A stretch of DNA of 64,000 nucleotides, from contig NZ_JACXAA010000008.1 in NCBI RefSeq assembly GCF_014699035.1, forward strand, positions 310,001 to 374,000. The letters run 5' to 3'. This DNA is from Spirosoma validum (GTDB lineage: Bacteria; Bacteroidota; Bacteroidia; Cytophagales; Spirosomataceae). The translations under genes and the position numbers were made by a program. The notes below the pieces were generated by a model, which saw only the letters and a list, made by a program, of their open reading frames with translations, searched no databases and was not told the origin of the DNA. Shown piece after piece: positions 15,781-23,484 of the stretch; positions within the stretch are counted from its first letter, which is position 1; every line of letters starts with the position of its first letter.

Positions 15781-16323
15781 CTATATGCCTAAATCAATGT
15801 ACATGGAATAGCCTTCGCTATCAAGAACAAATAGTTTGCTTTTTTTGCAGTAGGCTACCTTCGCATCGCTGTACCAGACGTGCGTGCCGTTGGGATTCTT
15901 CAGATACATACGTACGTCACCTGTTTTATTACTGGTAACAAAAACAATGGCGTCGCGTTCGAGATCCAGAAATTGAACTTTTGAAAAGGTAGCATAGGCC
16001 AGCGCTTTATCGGGCACAGTAATGTTCCACTCAATCGCCTGGGCTTTTATGGCATTGTCTATCGCCTTAAACGTAGTAGCCGTCTCCTTTGAAATCGTTG
16101 TGTTATACTTGCTATCCAGATGTGGGAGTATGGTTATAGTAGCAGATAACGGCTTCGTTTTTACATCTTTGAAAGTAAGGCCAAACTGTACGCCACAGGT
16201 AAGCTTAAGCTCAGGAAAGTCGAATGGACCCCGACTCGCTGTCAAAGAGATTGTAGCTGCCTCATCGATAGCCTCACTCATTTTACCGACTTTGATCTCG
16301 CCGGTCTTTACTACTGTTGACAT
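15781..16323 (-). CDS. Hypothetical protein
   Basis: 180 residues from the ATG at 16323 (MSTVVKTGEIKVGKMSEAIDE). An upstream in-frame ATG would add 16 residues of unlikely sequence. There is no signal peptide, membrane segment or recognised motif. The sequence suggests a mixed alpha/beta soluble protein, with a beta-rich first half (LKLTCGVQFGLTFKDV), a helical centre (AIDNAIKAQAIEW) and a beta-rich end (DAIVFVTSNKTGDVRMYL). It starts in the divergent region opposite rpsP and ends just after the RNase P RNA gene, on the opposite strand. Coding is supported by a clean frame and the absence of any competing frame on the plus strand. Confidence 0.6.
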   Translation of the reverse strand: MSTVVKTGEIKVGKMSEAIDEAATISLTASRGPFDFPELKLTCGVQFGLTFKDVKTKPLSATITILPHLDSKYNTTISKETATTFKAIDNAIKAQAIEWNITVPDKALAYATFSKVQFLDLERDAIVFVTSNKTGDVRMYLKNPNGTHVWYSDAKVAYCKKSKLFVLDSEGYSMYIDLGI

Positions 16324-16455
16324 GATTGTGTAAGTTTTTGAAGGTTTGACGGATTCGTAGGACTGTCCCAATCAATAAGTTTTGACTAGAGCACCTATTC
16401 ATAACCATTTGTCGTTATTTCTCAACCTATGGAAACAACCTTGTAAAATTTTTTG

Positions 16456-16516
16456 TACCTTTGCGGCCACGTTTTACAGGGGAGATGCGTCTCCCATCAA
16501 AACCAAGCAAGCACAA
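16456..16516 (+). promoter_or_regulatory. rpsP promoter box and leader hairpin
   Basis: TACCTTTG at 16456-16463 is a good -7 box; the -33 element is weak. The roughly 47-nt leader then forms GGGAGA-TGCG-TCTCCC (16480-16495), a compact six-pair hairpin ending 21 nt before the start codon. It could be a site for feedback by S16, which is an inference. Confidence 0.55.
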
Positions 16517-17116
16517 ATGGCTGTTAAAATTCGTTTAGCGCGTCGCGGACGCAAGAAAATGGCGATGTATGACATCGTAGTGGCAGAATCAACATCGCCA
16601 CGTGATGGCCGGTTTATCGAAAAAATCGGTTCGTACAACCCCAACACCGACCCTTCGACGGTCGTATTAAAGTCAGAACGGGCTATCCACTGGCTTATGG
16701 TAGGTGCTCAGCCGACCGATACCGCACGTTCGGTATTGTCGCATGAAGGCCTGATGTATCGCAAACACCTACAGGTAGGTGTCAACAAAGGAGCTATCTC
16801 TCAAGAGCAGGCTGACGAGAAATTCTCGACCTGGCAAGAAGATAAGTCGAATCGCAAAGCGAATGCTGCCGATACCAAAACTCAAACCAAGGAGCAAGCT
16901 CGTGCGGCTCGTCTGGAAGCGGAGAAAAAGGTTAACGATGCGCGTGCTGAAGCGATCGCCAAGAAAAACAAAGTTGAAGAGCCCGTAGCAGAGGTTGCTG
17001 AAGTAGAAACTCCAGCGGCCGAAGAAGCACCGGAAGTAGAAGCGGCTGCACCAGCAACGGAGGAACCAACTGCAGAAGCAACTCCAGCTCCGGAAGAAAA
17101 ACCGGCTGCGGAATAG
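16517..17116 (+). CDS. rpsP: 30S ribosomal protein S16 with extended C-terminus
   Basis: 199 residues from the ATG at 16517 (MAVKIRLARRGRKKMAMYDI). Residues 1-90 are a canonical S16 domain: SPRDGRFIEKIGSYNPNTDP and VLKSERAIHWLMVGAQPTDT. Residues 110 onward form a long Lys/Ala/Glu-rich helical then Pro/Ala/Glu-rich tail, which is normal for Bacteroidetes S16 but much longer than the E. coli protein (82 residues). S16 helps assemble the 30S subunit. The order rpsP-rimM-trmD is the conserved bacterial cluster. A hairpin after the stop codon may reduce read-through into rimM. Confidence 0.95.
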   Translation: MAVKIRLARRGRKKMAMYDIVVAESTSPRDGRFIEKIGSYNPNTDPSTVVLKSERAIHWLMVGAQPTDTARSVLSHEGLMYRKHLQVGVNKGAISQEQADEKFSTWQEDKSNRKANAADTKTQTKEQARAARLEAEKKVNDARAEAIAKKNKVEEPVAEVAEVETPAAEEAPEVEAAAPATEEPTAEATPAPEEKPAAE

Positions 17117-17140
17117 TTTCTATTCAGAATTTGTTAGTGA

Positions 17141-17173
17141 AGAGCCTGTTCTTTCCTGGACAGGCTCTTTTTA
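17141..17173 (+). terminator. Attenuating terminator between rpsP and rimM
   Basis: An AGAGCCTGT / ACAGGCTCT stem with a loop of about 10 nt, followed by TTTTT. Placed inside the rpsP-rimM-trmD cluster, it should lower expression of rimM and trmD relative to S16. Confidence 0.75.
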
Positions 17174-17181
17174 TGAGTAAC

Positions 17182-17219
17182 GCGGGTGGGAACCCGCATT
17201 CCAGGCGGCTTTCAACCGC
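17182..17219. repeat. Pair of small hairpins upstream of rimM
   Basis: GCGGGT-GGGA-ACCCGC (17182-17197) is followed at once by a second hairpin GCGG..CCGC (17205-17219). The second ends eight bases before the rimM start. The two look like diverged copies of one unit. Confidence 0.5.
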
Positions 17220-17226
17220 GTTCCGT

Positions 17227-17829
17227 ATGACTAAAGACGATTGTTATCAGGTAGGCCATATCACCAAAACCCACGGCGTAAGCGGTGAACTGGTCCTTTT
17301 TTTAGATGTTGACAACCCATCCGAATATGCCGACCTGGAGTCAGTGTTATTGGAGGTAAAAGGCGAGTTAATCCCGTACTTTATCGAGTCCATCGCTATC
17401 GTAAAGGGGAGCCGGGCAATTATTGCTTTCGAGGATATTGACACCATTGAGCAGGCTGAACGGCTAATCAACTGTGGCGCTTTTTTACCCCTGGAGGAAT
17501 TAGAGCCCATTACGGACGAAACCCGATTCTACTTCCACGAAATTGTAGGTTATCAAGTTGTTGACGCGAATGAAGGCGAATTAGGGATCGTACGAGGTGT
17601 TTACGCTATGAACGCACAAGATCTGATCGCAATGGATTATCAGGGCAAAGAGGTTTTGATACCAATCAACAGCGACATTGTCAGGACTATAGACCGCGCT
17701 ACTCAGAAATTGAACGTAGCACTACCCGACGGACTTTTGGCCATTTACATGGAAGACGACAGTAAGCAGAAGCCGGAGATAGACGGCGATACAGCTGAAC
17801 TCAGCCCGGACGATACCGATGAGGATTGA
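17227..17829 (+). CDS. rimM: Ribosome maturation factor RimM
   Basis: 200 residues from the ATG at 17227 (MTKDDCYQVGHITKTHGVSG). An upstream in-frame start at 17131 would run through the terminator and the hairpin pair and is rejected. The N-terminal RimM domain has GHITKTHGVSGELVLF. A PRC-barrel follows with FYFHEIVGYQVVDANEGELG, and then YQGKEVLIPINSDIVRTID. RimM binds S19 and assists 30S head assembly. The acidic tail rich in Asp and Glu after residue 175 is an extension typical of the phylum. The gene overlaps trmD by 11 nt, so the two are translationally coupled. Confidence 0.93.
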   Translation: MTKDDCYQVGHITKTHGVSGELVLFLDVDNPSEYADLESVLLEVKGELIPYFIESIAIVKGSRAIIAFEDIDTIEQAERLINCGAFLPLEELEPITDETRFYFHEIVGYQVVDANEGELGIVRGVYAMNAQDLIAMDYQGKEVLIPINSDIVRTIDRATQKLNVALPDGLLAIYMEDDSKQKPEIDGDTAELSPDDTDED

Positions 17830-18496
17830 CATTATCACCTGTTTACCAAAGCTTCTGGATAGCTTTTTTGCGCATTCCATACTTCAACGGGCGCAACAGG
17901 GCGGTTACGTAGAGCTCATTGTGCATGACCTGCGCGACTTTACGCTCGACAAGCATCGGCGGGTGGACGATTATGCGTTCGGTGGGGGAGCGGGTATGGT
18001 GATGCAGATTGAACCGATCGCCCGTTGTATTCGGTCCTTGCAAGCCGAGCGTACGTACGATGAGATAATTTATATGACGCCCGATGGCGAACGGCTTAAT
18101 CAGAAAACGACTAACTTACTATCGTTACGTCAGAATCTGATTATTCTCTGCGGTCATTACAAAGGGGTAGACGAGCGCGTTCGGGAACTGTTTATTACGA
18201 AAGAGATCAGTATTGGCGACTACGTACTAAGTGGCGGGGAACTGGCTGCCTGCGTACTTTCGGATGCAATTATTCGCCTGTTGCCGGGTGTGTTGAATGA
18301 TGAAACCTCTGCTTTGACGGATTCTTTTCAGGACAATTTACTGGCTCCTCCCGTTTACACACGTCCGGCTGAGTATGAAGGCCATCGCGTACCCGATATT
18401 CTTTTATCAGGCCATGAAGCCAAAATAGACGATTGGCGATATGAACAGGCAATGGCCCGTACGAAGGCAAGACGTCCTGATTTATTAGAACCGTAG
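17819..18496 (+). CDS. trmD: tRNA (guanine-N1)-methyltransferase
   Basis: 225 residues starting MRIDIITCLPKLLDSFF. The SPOUT knot motifs are all present: DDYAFGGGAGMVMQIEP, LIILCGHYKGVDERV and ISIGDYVLSGGELAA, then the conserved ending GHRVPDILLSGHEAKID. TrmD methylates G37 next to the anticodon in tRNAs reading CNN codons, preventing frameshifts. The size is usual for the family. It is the third gene of the rpsP cluster, overlapping rimM by 11 nt. No terminator with a T tract was found after it; only a weak CGGTT/AACCG hairpin is present. Confidence 0.95.
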   Translation: MRIDIITCLPKLLDSFFAHSILQRAQQGGYVELIVHDLRDFTLDKHRRVDDYAFGGGAGMVMQIEPIARCIRSLQAERTYDEIIYMTPDGERLNQKTTNLLSLRQNLIILCGHYKGVDERVRELFITKEISIGDYVLSGGELAACVLSDAIIRLLPGVLNDETSALTDSFQDNLLAPPVYTRPAEYEGHRVPDILLSGHEAKIDDWRYEQAMARTKARRPDLLEP

Positions 18497-18542
18497 CCTA
18501 TACGGTTTTTGAACCGAGTAGCTAATTTGGGGTTATATACCT

Positions 18543-19175
18543 ATGCAAATTTTAGTCGTAGGAGCAACAGGTGGAACCGGGCAACAAGCCGTTGAACAGG
18601 CTCTTCAACGCGGACATTACGTGACGGCTTTCGTCCGTGATCCGGCGAAATTGACCATTCAACACCCAAATTTGACCGTTGAGATTGGTGATGTACTCAA
18701 ACCAGAGACAATATTGCCCGCTGTTCGGCGCCAGGACGCTGTTTTCTGCGCGCTTGGTAGTAAACCTGGTCAGAAAGACGAAGCAGTGGCCAGAGGCACC
18801 ATCAATCTGATGGATGCTATGAAACTATCGGGCGTTCGTCGATTGCTGGTTGTTTCATCGCTGGGCGTAGGGACGAGTTATGAAGAAGCACCGCTGCCTA
18901 GTAAACTTATCATTAAAACGCTCTTAAGCGGAGCAATTGATGAAAAAGAAAAACAGGAACAGGCTGTTCGGGAAAGTAATCTGGACTGGATTATTGCCCG
19001 ACCCACTCGCCTGACTGATGGGCCTGCTACGGGAAAATATCGACTTGGCGAACATCTTCCTTTTTCTACCTTTTCTATGCCAAGCATCAGCCGTGCCGAC
19101 GTAGCCGCTTTTCTGCTCGATCAACTCGAAAGCGATACGTATCTGCATAAATCCGTAACGATAACGGGTAAATAA
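18543..19175 (+). CDS. Atypical short-chain dehydrogenase, NAD(P)H-binding
   Basis: 210 residues. The nucleotide site GATGGTGQQA is at residues 7-16, followed by a basic residue pair (VRDPAKL) suited to NADPH. IGDVLKPETILPAV and VFCALGSKPGQKDE are typical of the NAD(P)H-binding atypical SDR group that contains biliverdin reductase B-like and YwnB-like proteins. RRLLVVSSLGVGTSYEE lies at the usual catalytic position without a classic YxxxK. The enzyme is cytoplasmic and its substrate unknown. The last codons and stop lie inside the long palindrome at 19167-19242. Its start is 46 nt after trmD, so it may be transcribed with it. Confidence 0.82.
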   Translation: MQILVVGATGGTGQQAVEQALQRGHYVTAFVRDPAKLTIQHPNLTVEIGDVLKPETILPAVRRQDAVFCALGSKPGQKDEAVARGTINLMDAMKLSGVRRLLVVSSLGVGTSYEEAPLPSKLIIKTLLSGAIDEKEKQEQAVRESNLDWIIARPTRLTDGPATGKYRLGEHLPFSTFSMPSISRADVAAFLLDQLESDTYLHKSVTITGK

Positions 19176-19242
19176 GCCGTGTTACCACGGTGGTGTCAGG
19201 TTCGAAAACCTGACACCACCGTGGTAACACGGCTTATTTACC
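19167..19242. terminator. Perfect 36-bp-stem hairpin shared by two convergent genes
   Basis: Arms at 19167-19202 and 19207-19242 are fully complementary with a CGAA loop. It holds the final two codons and the stop of both converging genes. The inner 13 bp (GTGGTGTCAGGTT) recur in the hairpin at 38895-38924. Confidence 0.85.
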
Positions 19243-19605
19243 GGGCTGTGAGCTAACAATTTTGCAATCGCAGCGTTTGGTTTCAGCGGGCAACGTAACG
19301 GGTTTATCGAACTGACTATTCGGGAGTAATGTGCGGGAAAATGTCGTGTACTTTTCTTTTAACATAGTCCCGTTGTCATCAAACGCCCTGACCTGTACGG
19401 ATATATCGCTGTGCGAACGGGAGGATAAATTCCTCACTTCCACATTGACTGTTGACGTGACCAGGACATTAGCCAGGTCTGAACAATCTACGGCCAGGTC
19501 GATGGTTTGGGGGGTAAACGATGTATTGTTTTGTCGGGAGACAACGTAGAGTACAATACCGCCCACAATAACAATGAGCAAAATTAGTCTTATGAGCGCT
19601 TTCAT
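19234..19605 (-). CDS. Membrane-anchored hypothetical protein
   Basis: 123 residues. One N-terminal membrane helix (ALIRLILLIVIVGGIVLYVV, residues 3-22) is followed by a small beta-sandwich-like domain with alternating hydrophobic strands (VLVTSTVNVEVRNLSSRSHS, then ISVQVRAFDDNG). This resembles FxLYD-type domains, though the assignment is tentative. The C-terminal CDCKIVSS has a pair of cysteines. It starts 11 nt after the stop of the transglycosylase gene and is almost certainly in the same transcript, which suggests an envelope role. Its end lies inside the long palindrome. Confidence 0.65.
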   Translation of the reverse strand: MKALIRLILLIVIVGGIVLYVVSRQNNTSFTPQTIDLAVDCSDLANVLVTSTVNVEVRNLSSRSHSDISVQVRAFDDNGTMLKEKYTTFSRTLLPNSQFDKPVTLPAETKRCDCKIVSSQPGK

Positions 19606-19616
19606 ACGTAACGACT

Positions 19617-21860
19617 TTACTGCGAAGTTTCCAATGCTTTTTGTGCTTCCCGCTCCAGACGTTTGCGTTCACGTCGTTCCTGCCGAAGTTGTTTGCGTGT
19701 CTTGACGGTATCGGTCGGAGCAACTTCAGCGGGCGATGGGTTTGATGGATCGGGCTGCACGGTCTGGTCACCATCGGTACGTTTATCGTCGCTTTTCTTG
19801 CCTTTAAACAGTCGGCGAAAGAAACCACCAATACCCGTTCCTTCTTCTTCATTGTCAATTTCTTCACCATTGGGATCGGGTAAAAACAGACTATCCGATT
19901 GGAAGGAAGAATCCACGGGAGCGACTTCGCGACGAAGTCCTTCCCGCAAGCGAACGTCATAGAAGCCGTATGCACCGGAATCAGGGGTTGTCAGACCACG
20001 GCGCGCCATAATACGGCCAATTAATTTAAAATATCCTCTTACGTTTCGAATCTGAAGGTAGCCACCCGGCACAAACCAGTTCAACGCTGCTTTCGGGCGA
20101 GGTACGACGAAGGCTAGAAAGATGCTCTCACCCAGACTCAAATCGGACGGGCTTTTAGCAAAATAATAACGGGCAGCTTCACCGATGCCGTAAATGTTAC
20201 GTCCCCACTCGATGATATTCAGGTACACTTCATACATCCGGGCTTTTGGAACGATGTGCTCATTTTCGATCAGCCAGACAATCAGGATCTCTTCTACTTT
20301 TCGGGAGAGCGTCTTGTTCCGGTTCAAGAAAACGTTTTTAACCAGCTGCATCGAAATCGTACTGGCACCACGTTTAAAGGATTTCTCCTTAAAATTCGTG
20401 GCAATTGATACCCGAAAGGCTTTTTCGTTAAACCCTTTGTGTGTGAAGAAGTTATAATCTTCCGACGTTAGGAGGGCGTTACGTAAATCGGGTGAAATCT
20501 GCTCCAGGGGAGTGTAGTCTGGATTGGCAGGGCCAACAACAATATCCCGTACAGGCTTTCCTTTTTCGTAAGGCGTATACACAAACGGGTGGTTGATCTC
20601 GCCCAAATCCGTCGGCCCCATTTTTAGTATCTTAAAGCCTTCAGATGTCAGGCCCGAGTTGAATTTGACCGAGTCGGGAATAGACGTATCGAGTTGAAAC
20701 GCCATGTCGTATTTAAGCTTACCCGCTACCTGCATCCCTTCCAATGACTCGAATAAGCCCTGCGGGAATGAGTTGAACAACGCCTGAGCATCCAGCGCAT
20801 CGGTATGCAACTGAGCTTCGTATATTTTCGTGGGCTTGAGGGTGTACTTCACAAACGGCCGTGCGCTGACCTGCCCCAGATGAAGGGTTGATGAACTATC
20901 GACCCCAACGTAATTTTCTCCAACAAACAGATTCGCATCGATGGCGGCCCGGCTGACCACTACGTCAGTACGGGCAACGGCAGGATGATTGATCCGTAGG
21001 TTTCGGACAGAACCAGCACCTTCCAGCCGGAATTCACCCCCCGAGCGATCAACATCCCGGAGTTCAGCTCGCAACGTATCGGCCTGTAATTTAAGCTTGT
21101 ATTTCTTTTCGATGTAAGGCAACTCAATCGGTTTTGGACGTCCATCCTGGCCCTCCGCATACAGCGCCAGATTGTATTCGCGGTCGGCGGGGTCGGCTGT
21201 ACCCGTTACGTGCCAGGTTGCCTGATTGCTATTGAGTTTGATTGTCGACGTAACGTCTTCGTCTTTAATTACCGCCGTTTGTGTCAGCAGGCTGAGGCTG
21301 TCTTTATCATCCATTGCCCGAAATTCCAGATTACTGATATTCAGATCGTCAGGAATTTTGGAAAGGATGTTATCAATCAGGTTCTCCGCTACGTCAGACA
21401 AGTCAGTACGTTGGGTTGTCTCGACAGGCCGGTCGGCAACGGCTGTTGAATCCCGTTTCCGATGGAGCAAAAAGTCAATGTTCGAGAGTGAATCGCGTTT
21501 AACAACCTGAATCAATCCATTCTCAAGCGTCATACCCGACAGCCCGATTTTACCCGCCAGCAGCGGCCAGAACCGCACTGCTACTTCGACCCGCTGAATT
21601 CGCGCCAGACTATCACGTTCTTCGGGAACGACCGATATATCCGTAAAAGCAAGCGAACTGAGGCCAGTAAATTTAGCCGATCCGATTCGAACGTCGAGGT
21701 GGTAGTCGCGTTTGGCCTTACGAATGGCTTTGGCGAGCGACGTCTTTAGGAGTGCTTCACGTTTGGAATAAGCAATACCAGCTCCGACACAGGCTACTAA
21801 AAAAATGCTTAAAAACACCCAACCTGCAATGCGGATGGCTTTCTGTTGACGATACGTCAT
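19617..21860 (-). CDS. Peptidoglycan glycosyltransferase (GT51) with AsmA-like region
   Basis: 747 residues. An N-terminal membrane helix is at about 12-30. Residues 40-440 are a long beta-rich region with AsmA/DUF-like features (LEVRIGSAKFTGLSSLAFTD-type opening, seen as VRIGSAKFTGLSSL, and a repeated strand pattern). A GT51 domain spans about 455-620, with all family motifs: SEDYNFFTHKG with catalytic Glu467, KRGASTISMQLVKN, SRKVEEI, and YLNIIEWGRNIYGI. No transpeptidase domain follows; a charged Lys/Arg-rich tail ends the protein. GT51 enzymes polymerise lipid II into glycan strands in the periplasm. The fusion suggests placement or control at the envelope, as an inference. It is the first gene of a two-gene unit. 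Confidence 0.85.
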   Translation of the reverse strand: MTYRQQKAIRIAGWVFLSIFLVACVGAGIAYSKREALLKTSLAKAIRKAKRDYHLDVRIGSAKFTGLSSLAFTDISVVPEERDSLARIQRVEVAVRFWPLLAGKIGLSGMTLENGLIQVVKRDSLSNIDFLLHRKRDSTAVADRPVETTQRTDLSDVAENLIDNILSKIPDDLNISNLEFRAMDDKDSLSLLTQTAVIKDEDVTSTIKLNSNQATWHVTGTADPADREYNLALYAEGQDGRPKPIELPYIEKKYKLKLQADTLRAELRDVDRSGGEFRLEGAGSVRNLRINHPAVARTDVVVSRAAIDANLFVGENYVGVDSSSTLHLGQVSARPFVKYTLKPTKIYEAQLHTDALDAQALFNSFPQGLFESLEGMQVAGKLKYDMAFQLDTSIPDSVKFNSGLTSEGFKILKMGPTDLGEINHPFVYTPYEKGKPVRDIVVGPANPDYTPLEQISPDLRNALLTSEDYNFFTHKGFNEKAFRVSIATNFKEKSFKRGASTISMQLVKNVFLNRNKTLSRKVEEILIVWLIENEHIVPKARMYEVYLNIIEWGRNIYGIGEAARYYFAKSPSDLSLGESIFLAFVVPRPKAALNWFVPGGYLQIRNVRGYFKLIGRIMARRGLTTPDSGAYGFYDVRLREGLRREVAPVDSSFQSDSLFLPDPNGEEIDNEEEGTGIGGFFRRLFKGKKSDDKRTDGDQTVQPDPSNPSPAEVAPTDTVKTRKQLRQERRERKRLEREAQKALETSQ

Positions 21861-21883
21861 GTTTAGTTACTATTCGCGATGCG

Positions 21884-21891
21884 CAAAGATA
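21884..21891 (-). promoter_or_regulatory. -7 box of the transglycosylase gene
   Basis: On the minus strand the sequence reads TATCTTTG, 23 nt before the start codon at 21860. No TTG is seen at 19 nt, so the box is supported by sequence and position only. Confidence 0.45.
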
Positions 21892-22073
21892 CAGTTTTTG
21901 GGCGAAGGGGGTAAACGTAGAGGTGGGTGTGGAGATATACTTATTTTCCGCAAATCATGCCTGCAATCATGCAGTTGATACGGTCCATATCCCAATTCGT
22001 TAACGAGTGGGTTGAAATCGGGCATGATCAGCTACCATTTTTGTGCTGTTATCAAAACGAACTAATCCACACC

Positions 22074-22877
22074 ATGTTACAATCTTTCCGGCCTTTTGCC
22101 ATTGCTACGTTACTTTCGATAAGTGGTTTACTTACCACCACTGCCTGTAAACAAGAGCCTCCTGAGCCTAAGCAACCCGACTCGGGCGGATCAAACGGCC
22201 AATCCGGCTACGTGATTGGTAAAATCACTGATCCGCAGGGGAATACCCTGTCGCGGGCTACCGTTTACATCGACAATACTGTATTGAAAGGCCGGGGAGC
22301 GGAAGCCAATAGCAGCGCCGATGGAAATTATAAAATTCAGTTGGTCAAGGGCTTAGGCCAATGGATAGCCAAAGGGTATGTTCTCAAGCAATACAATAAC
22401 CGGGTCTATAAAATCCAGCTTGAGCCGGAGAATCCAGACAGCTTTTCGGAAGAGGAAAATCCAGTACGTAATTTTCAGTGGAAGCTAACCGGCCATATCC
22501 CTGATCTAAGTCTGAACCTGTATTACGGGGGTTATGTCGAATTATACCGCGATTTGAATGCCGATGGCCTGTATGATACCGAAAATGTTGAACTGACATT
22601 CAAGCCAGTAGGTACGTTGATTGATGGATCGACGGGAAAAACGCTAAAATTAAAGGGTGGCGAAAAGTCGCTTGATAGTGATTTTATTATGGACATTCCA
22701 ATTGGCCGCTACACCATTTCTGCGATTTACAAACCTACGGGCCAGGCACTACGTGTGCGAAACGCGCTGGCCAATGATGACAGCTATAACTACGCCAATT
22801 CGGTAACAGTTGATTTTAGCGGAACCGAAGTGCCCACTCGAGCTAACAGCATGGCCATCGGCATCACAAATCGGTAG
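22074..22877 (+). CDS. Lipoprotein with carboxypeptidase-regulatory-like domain
   Basis: 267 residues from the ATG at 22074. The lipoprotein signal peptide ends LLTTTAC, with the acylated Cys followed by KQEPPEPKQPDS, a Pro-rich spacer to the outer membrane. An earlier in-frame start at 21927 lacks a signal and is rejected. YVIGKITDPQGNTLSRATVYI begins a beta-sandwich of the carboxypeptidase regulatory-like type, followed by a second strand-rich module (DLSLNLYYGGYVELYRDLNA). Such lipoproteins are structural or ligand-binding parts of the outer surface. The gene has no obvious operon partners and ends at the large palindrome that also terminates the acetyltransferase gene. Confidence 0.75.
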   Translation: MLQSFRPFAIATLLSISGLLTTTACKQEPPEPKQPDSGGSNGQSGYVIGKITDPQGNTLSRATVYIDNTVLKGRGAEANSSADGNYKIQLVKGLGQWIAKGYVLKQYNNRVYKIQLEPENPDSFSEEENPVRNFQWKLTGHIPDLSLNLYYGGYVELYRDLNADGLYDTENVELTFKPVGTLIDGSTGKTLKLKGGEKSLDSDFIMDIPIGRYTISAIYKPTGQALRVRNALANDDSYNYANSVTVDFSGTEVPTRANSMAIGITNR

Positions 22878-22881
22878 GGTG

Positions 22882-22956
22882 GCATAGGGGTAAGGGCATG
22901 GGGCAGAGGGGTAGATTTTCACGTTTACCCTCTGCCCCATGCCCTTACCCCTATGC
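22882..22956. terminator. Long hairpin between convergent genes
   Basis: Arms of about 31 nt (GCATAGGGGTAAGGGCATGG onward) pair with one bulged base around a loop of about 13 nt. It begins five bases after one stop codon and touches the other, so it can end transcription in both directions. Confidence 0.8.
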
Positions 22957-23409
22957 TCAAAAGTCTAAGTGGCAATTCGTCCAGCCGTCGTCGAAACGGG
23001 TTCCGAATTGGCGATAGAAGCCAATGGCGGGTTCGTTCCAGTCCAGAACCTGCCACATCATGCCTGTACAATTGGTTTCGTGCGCCATGTCGACGGTAGC
23101 GTCAAAGAGTAATTTGCCGATGCCGTAGCCACGAAAAGCTTCGGTTACGATGATATCTTCCAGATACAGGCGCTTGCCTTTCCAGGTCGAATACCGAAAA
23201 AAGTATAAAGCCATACCAACAATGTTCTTGGTATCGGAATCTTCGGCCATAATCATGCCGAAGAGTGGGTTGGGACCGAAGCCATCCAGAGCCATTTGTT
23301 CGACTGAGTTAGTGACCTGATCGGCAGCTCGTTCATAAACGGCCAGCTCCATAACTAACTCGAATGCTTCAGGTATATCTTCAAGAGTGCCAGGACGAAT
23401 TGATATCAT
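22957..23409 (-). CDS. GNAT family N-acetyltransferase
   Basis: 150 residues. The acetyl-CoA site is RGYGIGKLLFDATVDMA near residues 94-110, preceded by the beta-4 strand LYLEDIIVTEAF. WQVLDWNEPAIGFYRQFGTRF is the conserved C-terminal part shared with diamine (spermidine/spermine) N-acetyltransferases. The length fits that group. A polyamine or thialysine substrate is plausible but not proved by sequence. The enzyme is cytoplasmic. It lies 75 nt after the pseudouridine synthase gene on the same strand. Confidence 0.85.
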   Translation of the reverse strand: MISIRPGTLEDIPEAFELVMELAVYERAADQVTNSVEQMALDGFGPNPLFGMIMAEDSDTKNIVGMALYFFRYSTWKGKRLYLEDIIVTEAFRGYGIGKLLFDATVDMAHETNCTGMMWQVLDWNEPAIGFYRQFGTRFDDGWTNCHLDF

Positions 23410-23484
23410 TTTTAGCGGAGAATGGTGAACAGATACGTATGAATAGTCTAAGAAAAAGACGTGGGTAAAGTTAATACAAGCTCA

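Noticed and set aside
19167..19242. CRISPR or IS terminal repeat
   Set aside because: It is a single hairpin without spacers, target duplication or transposase.
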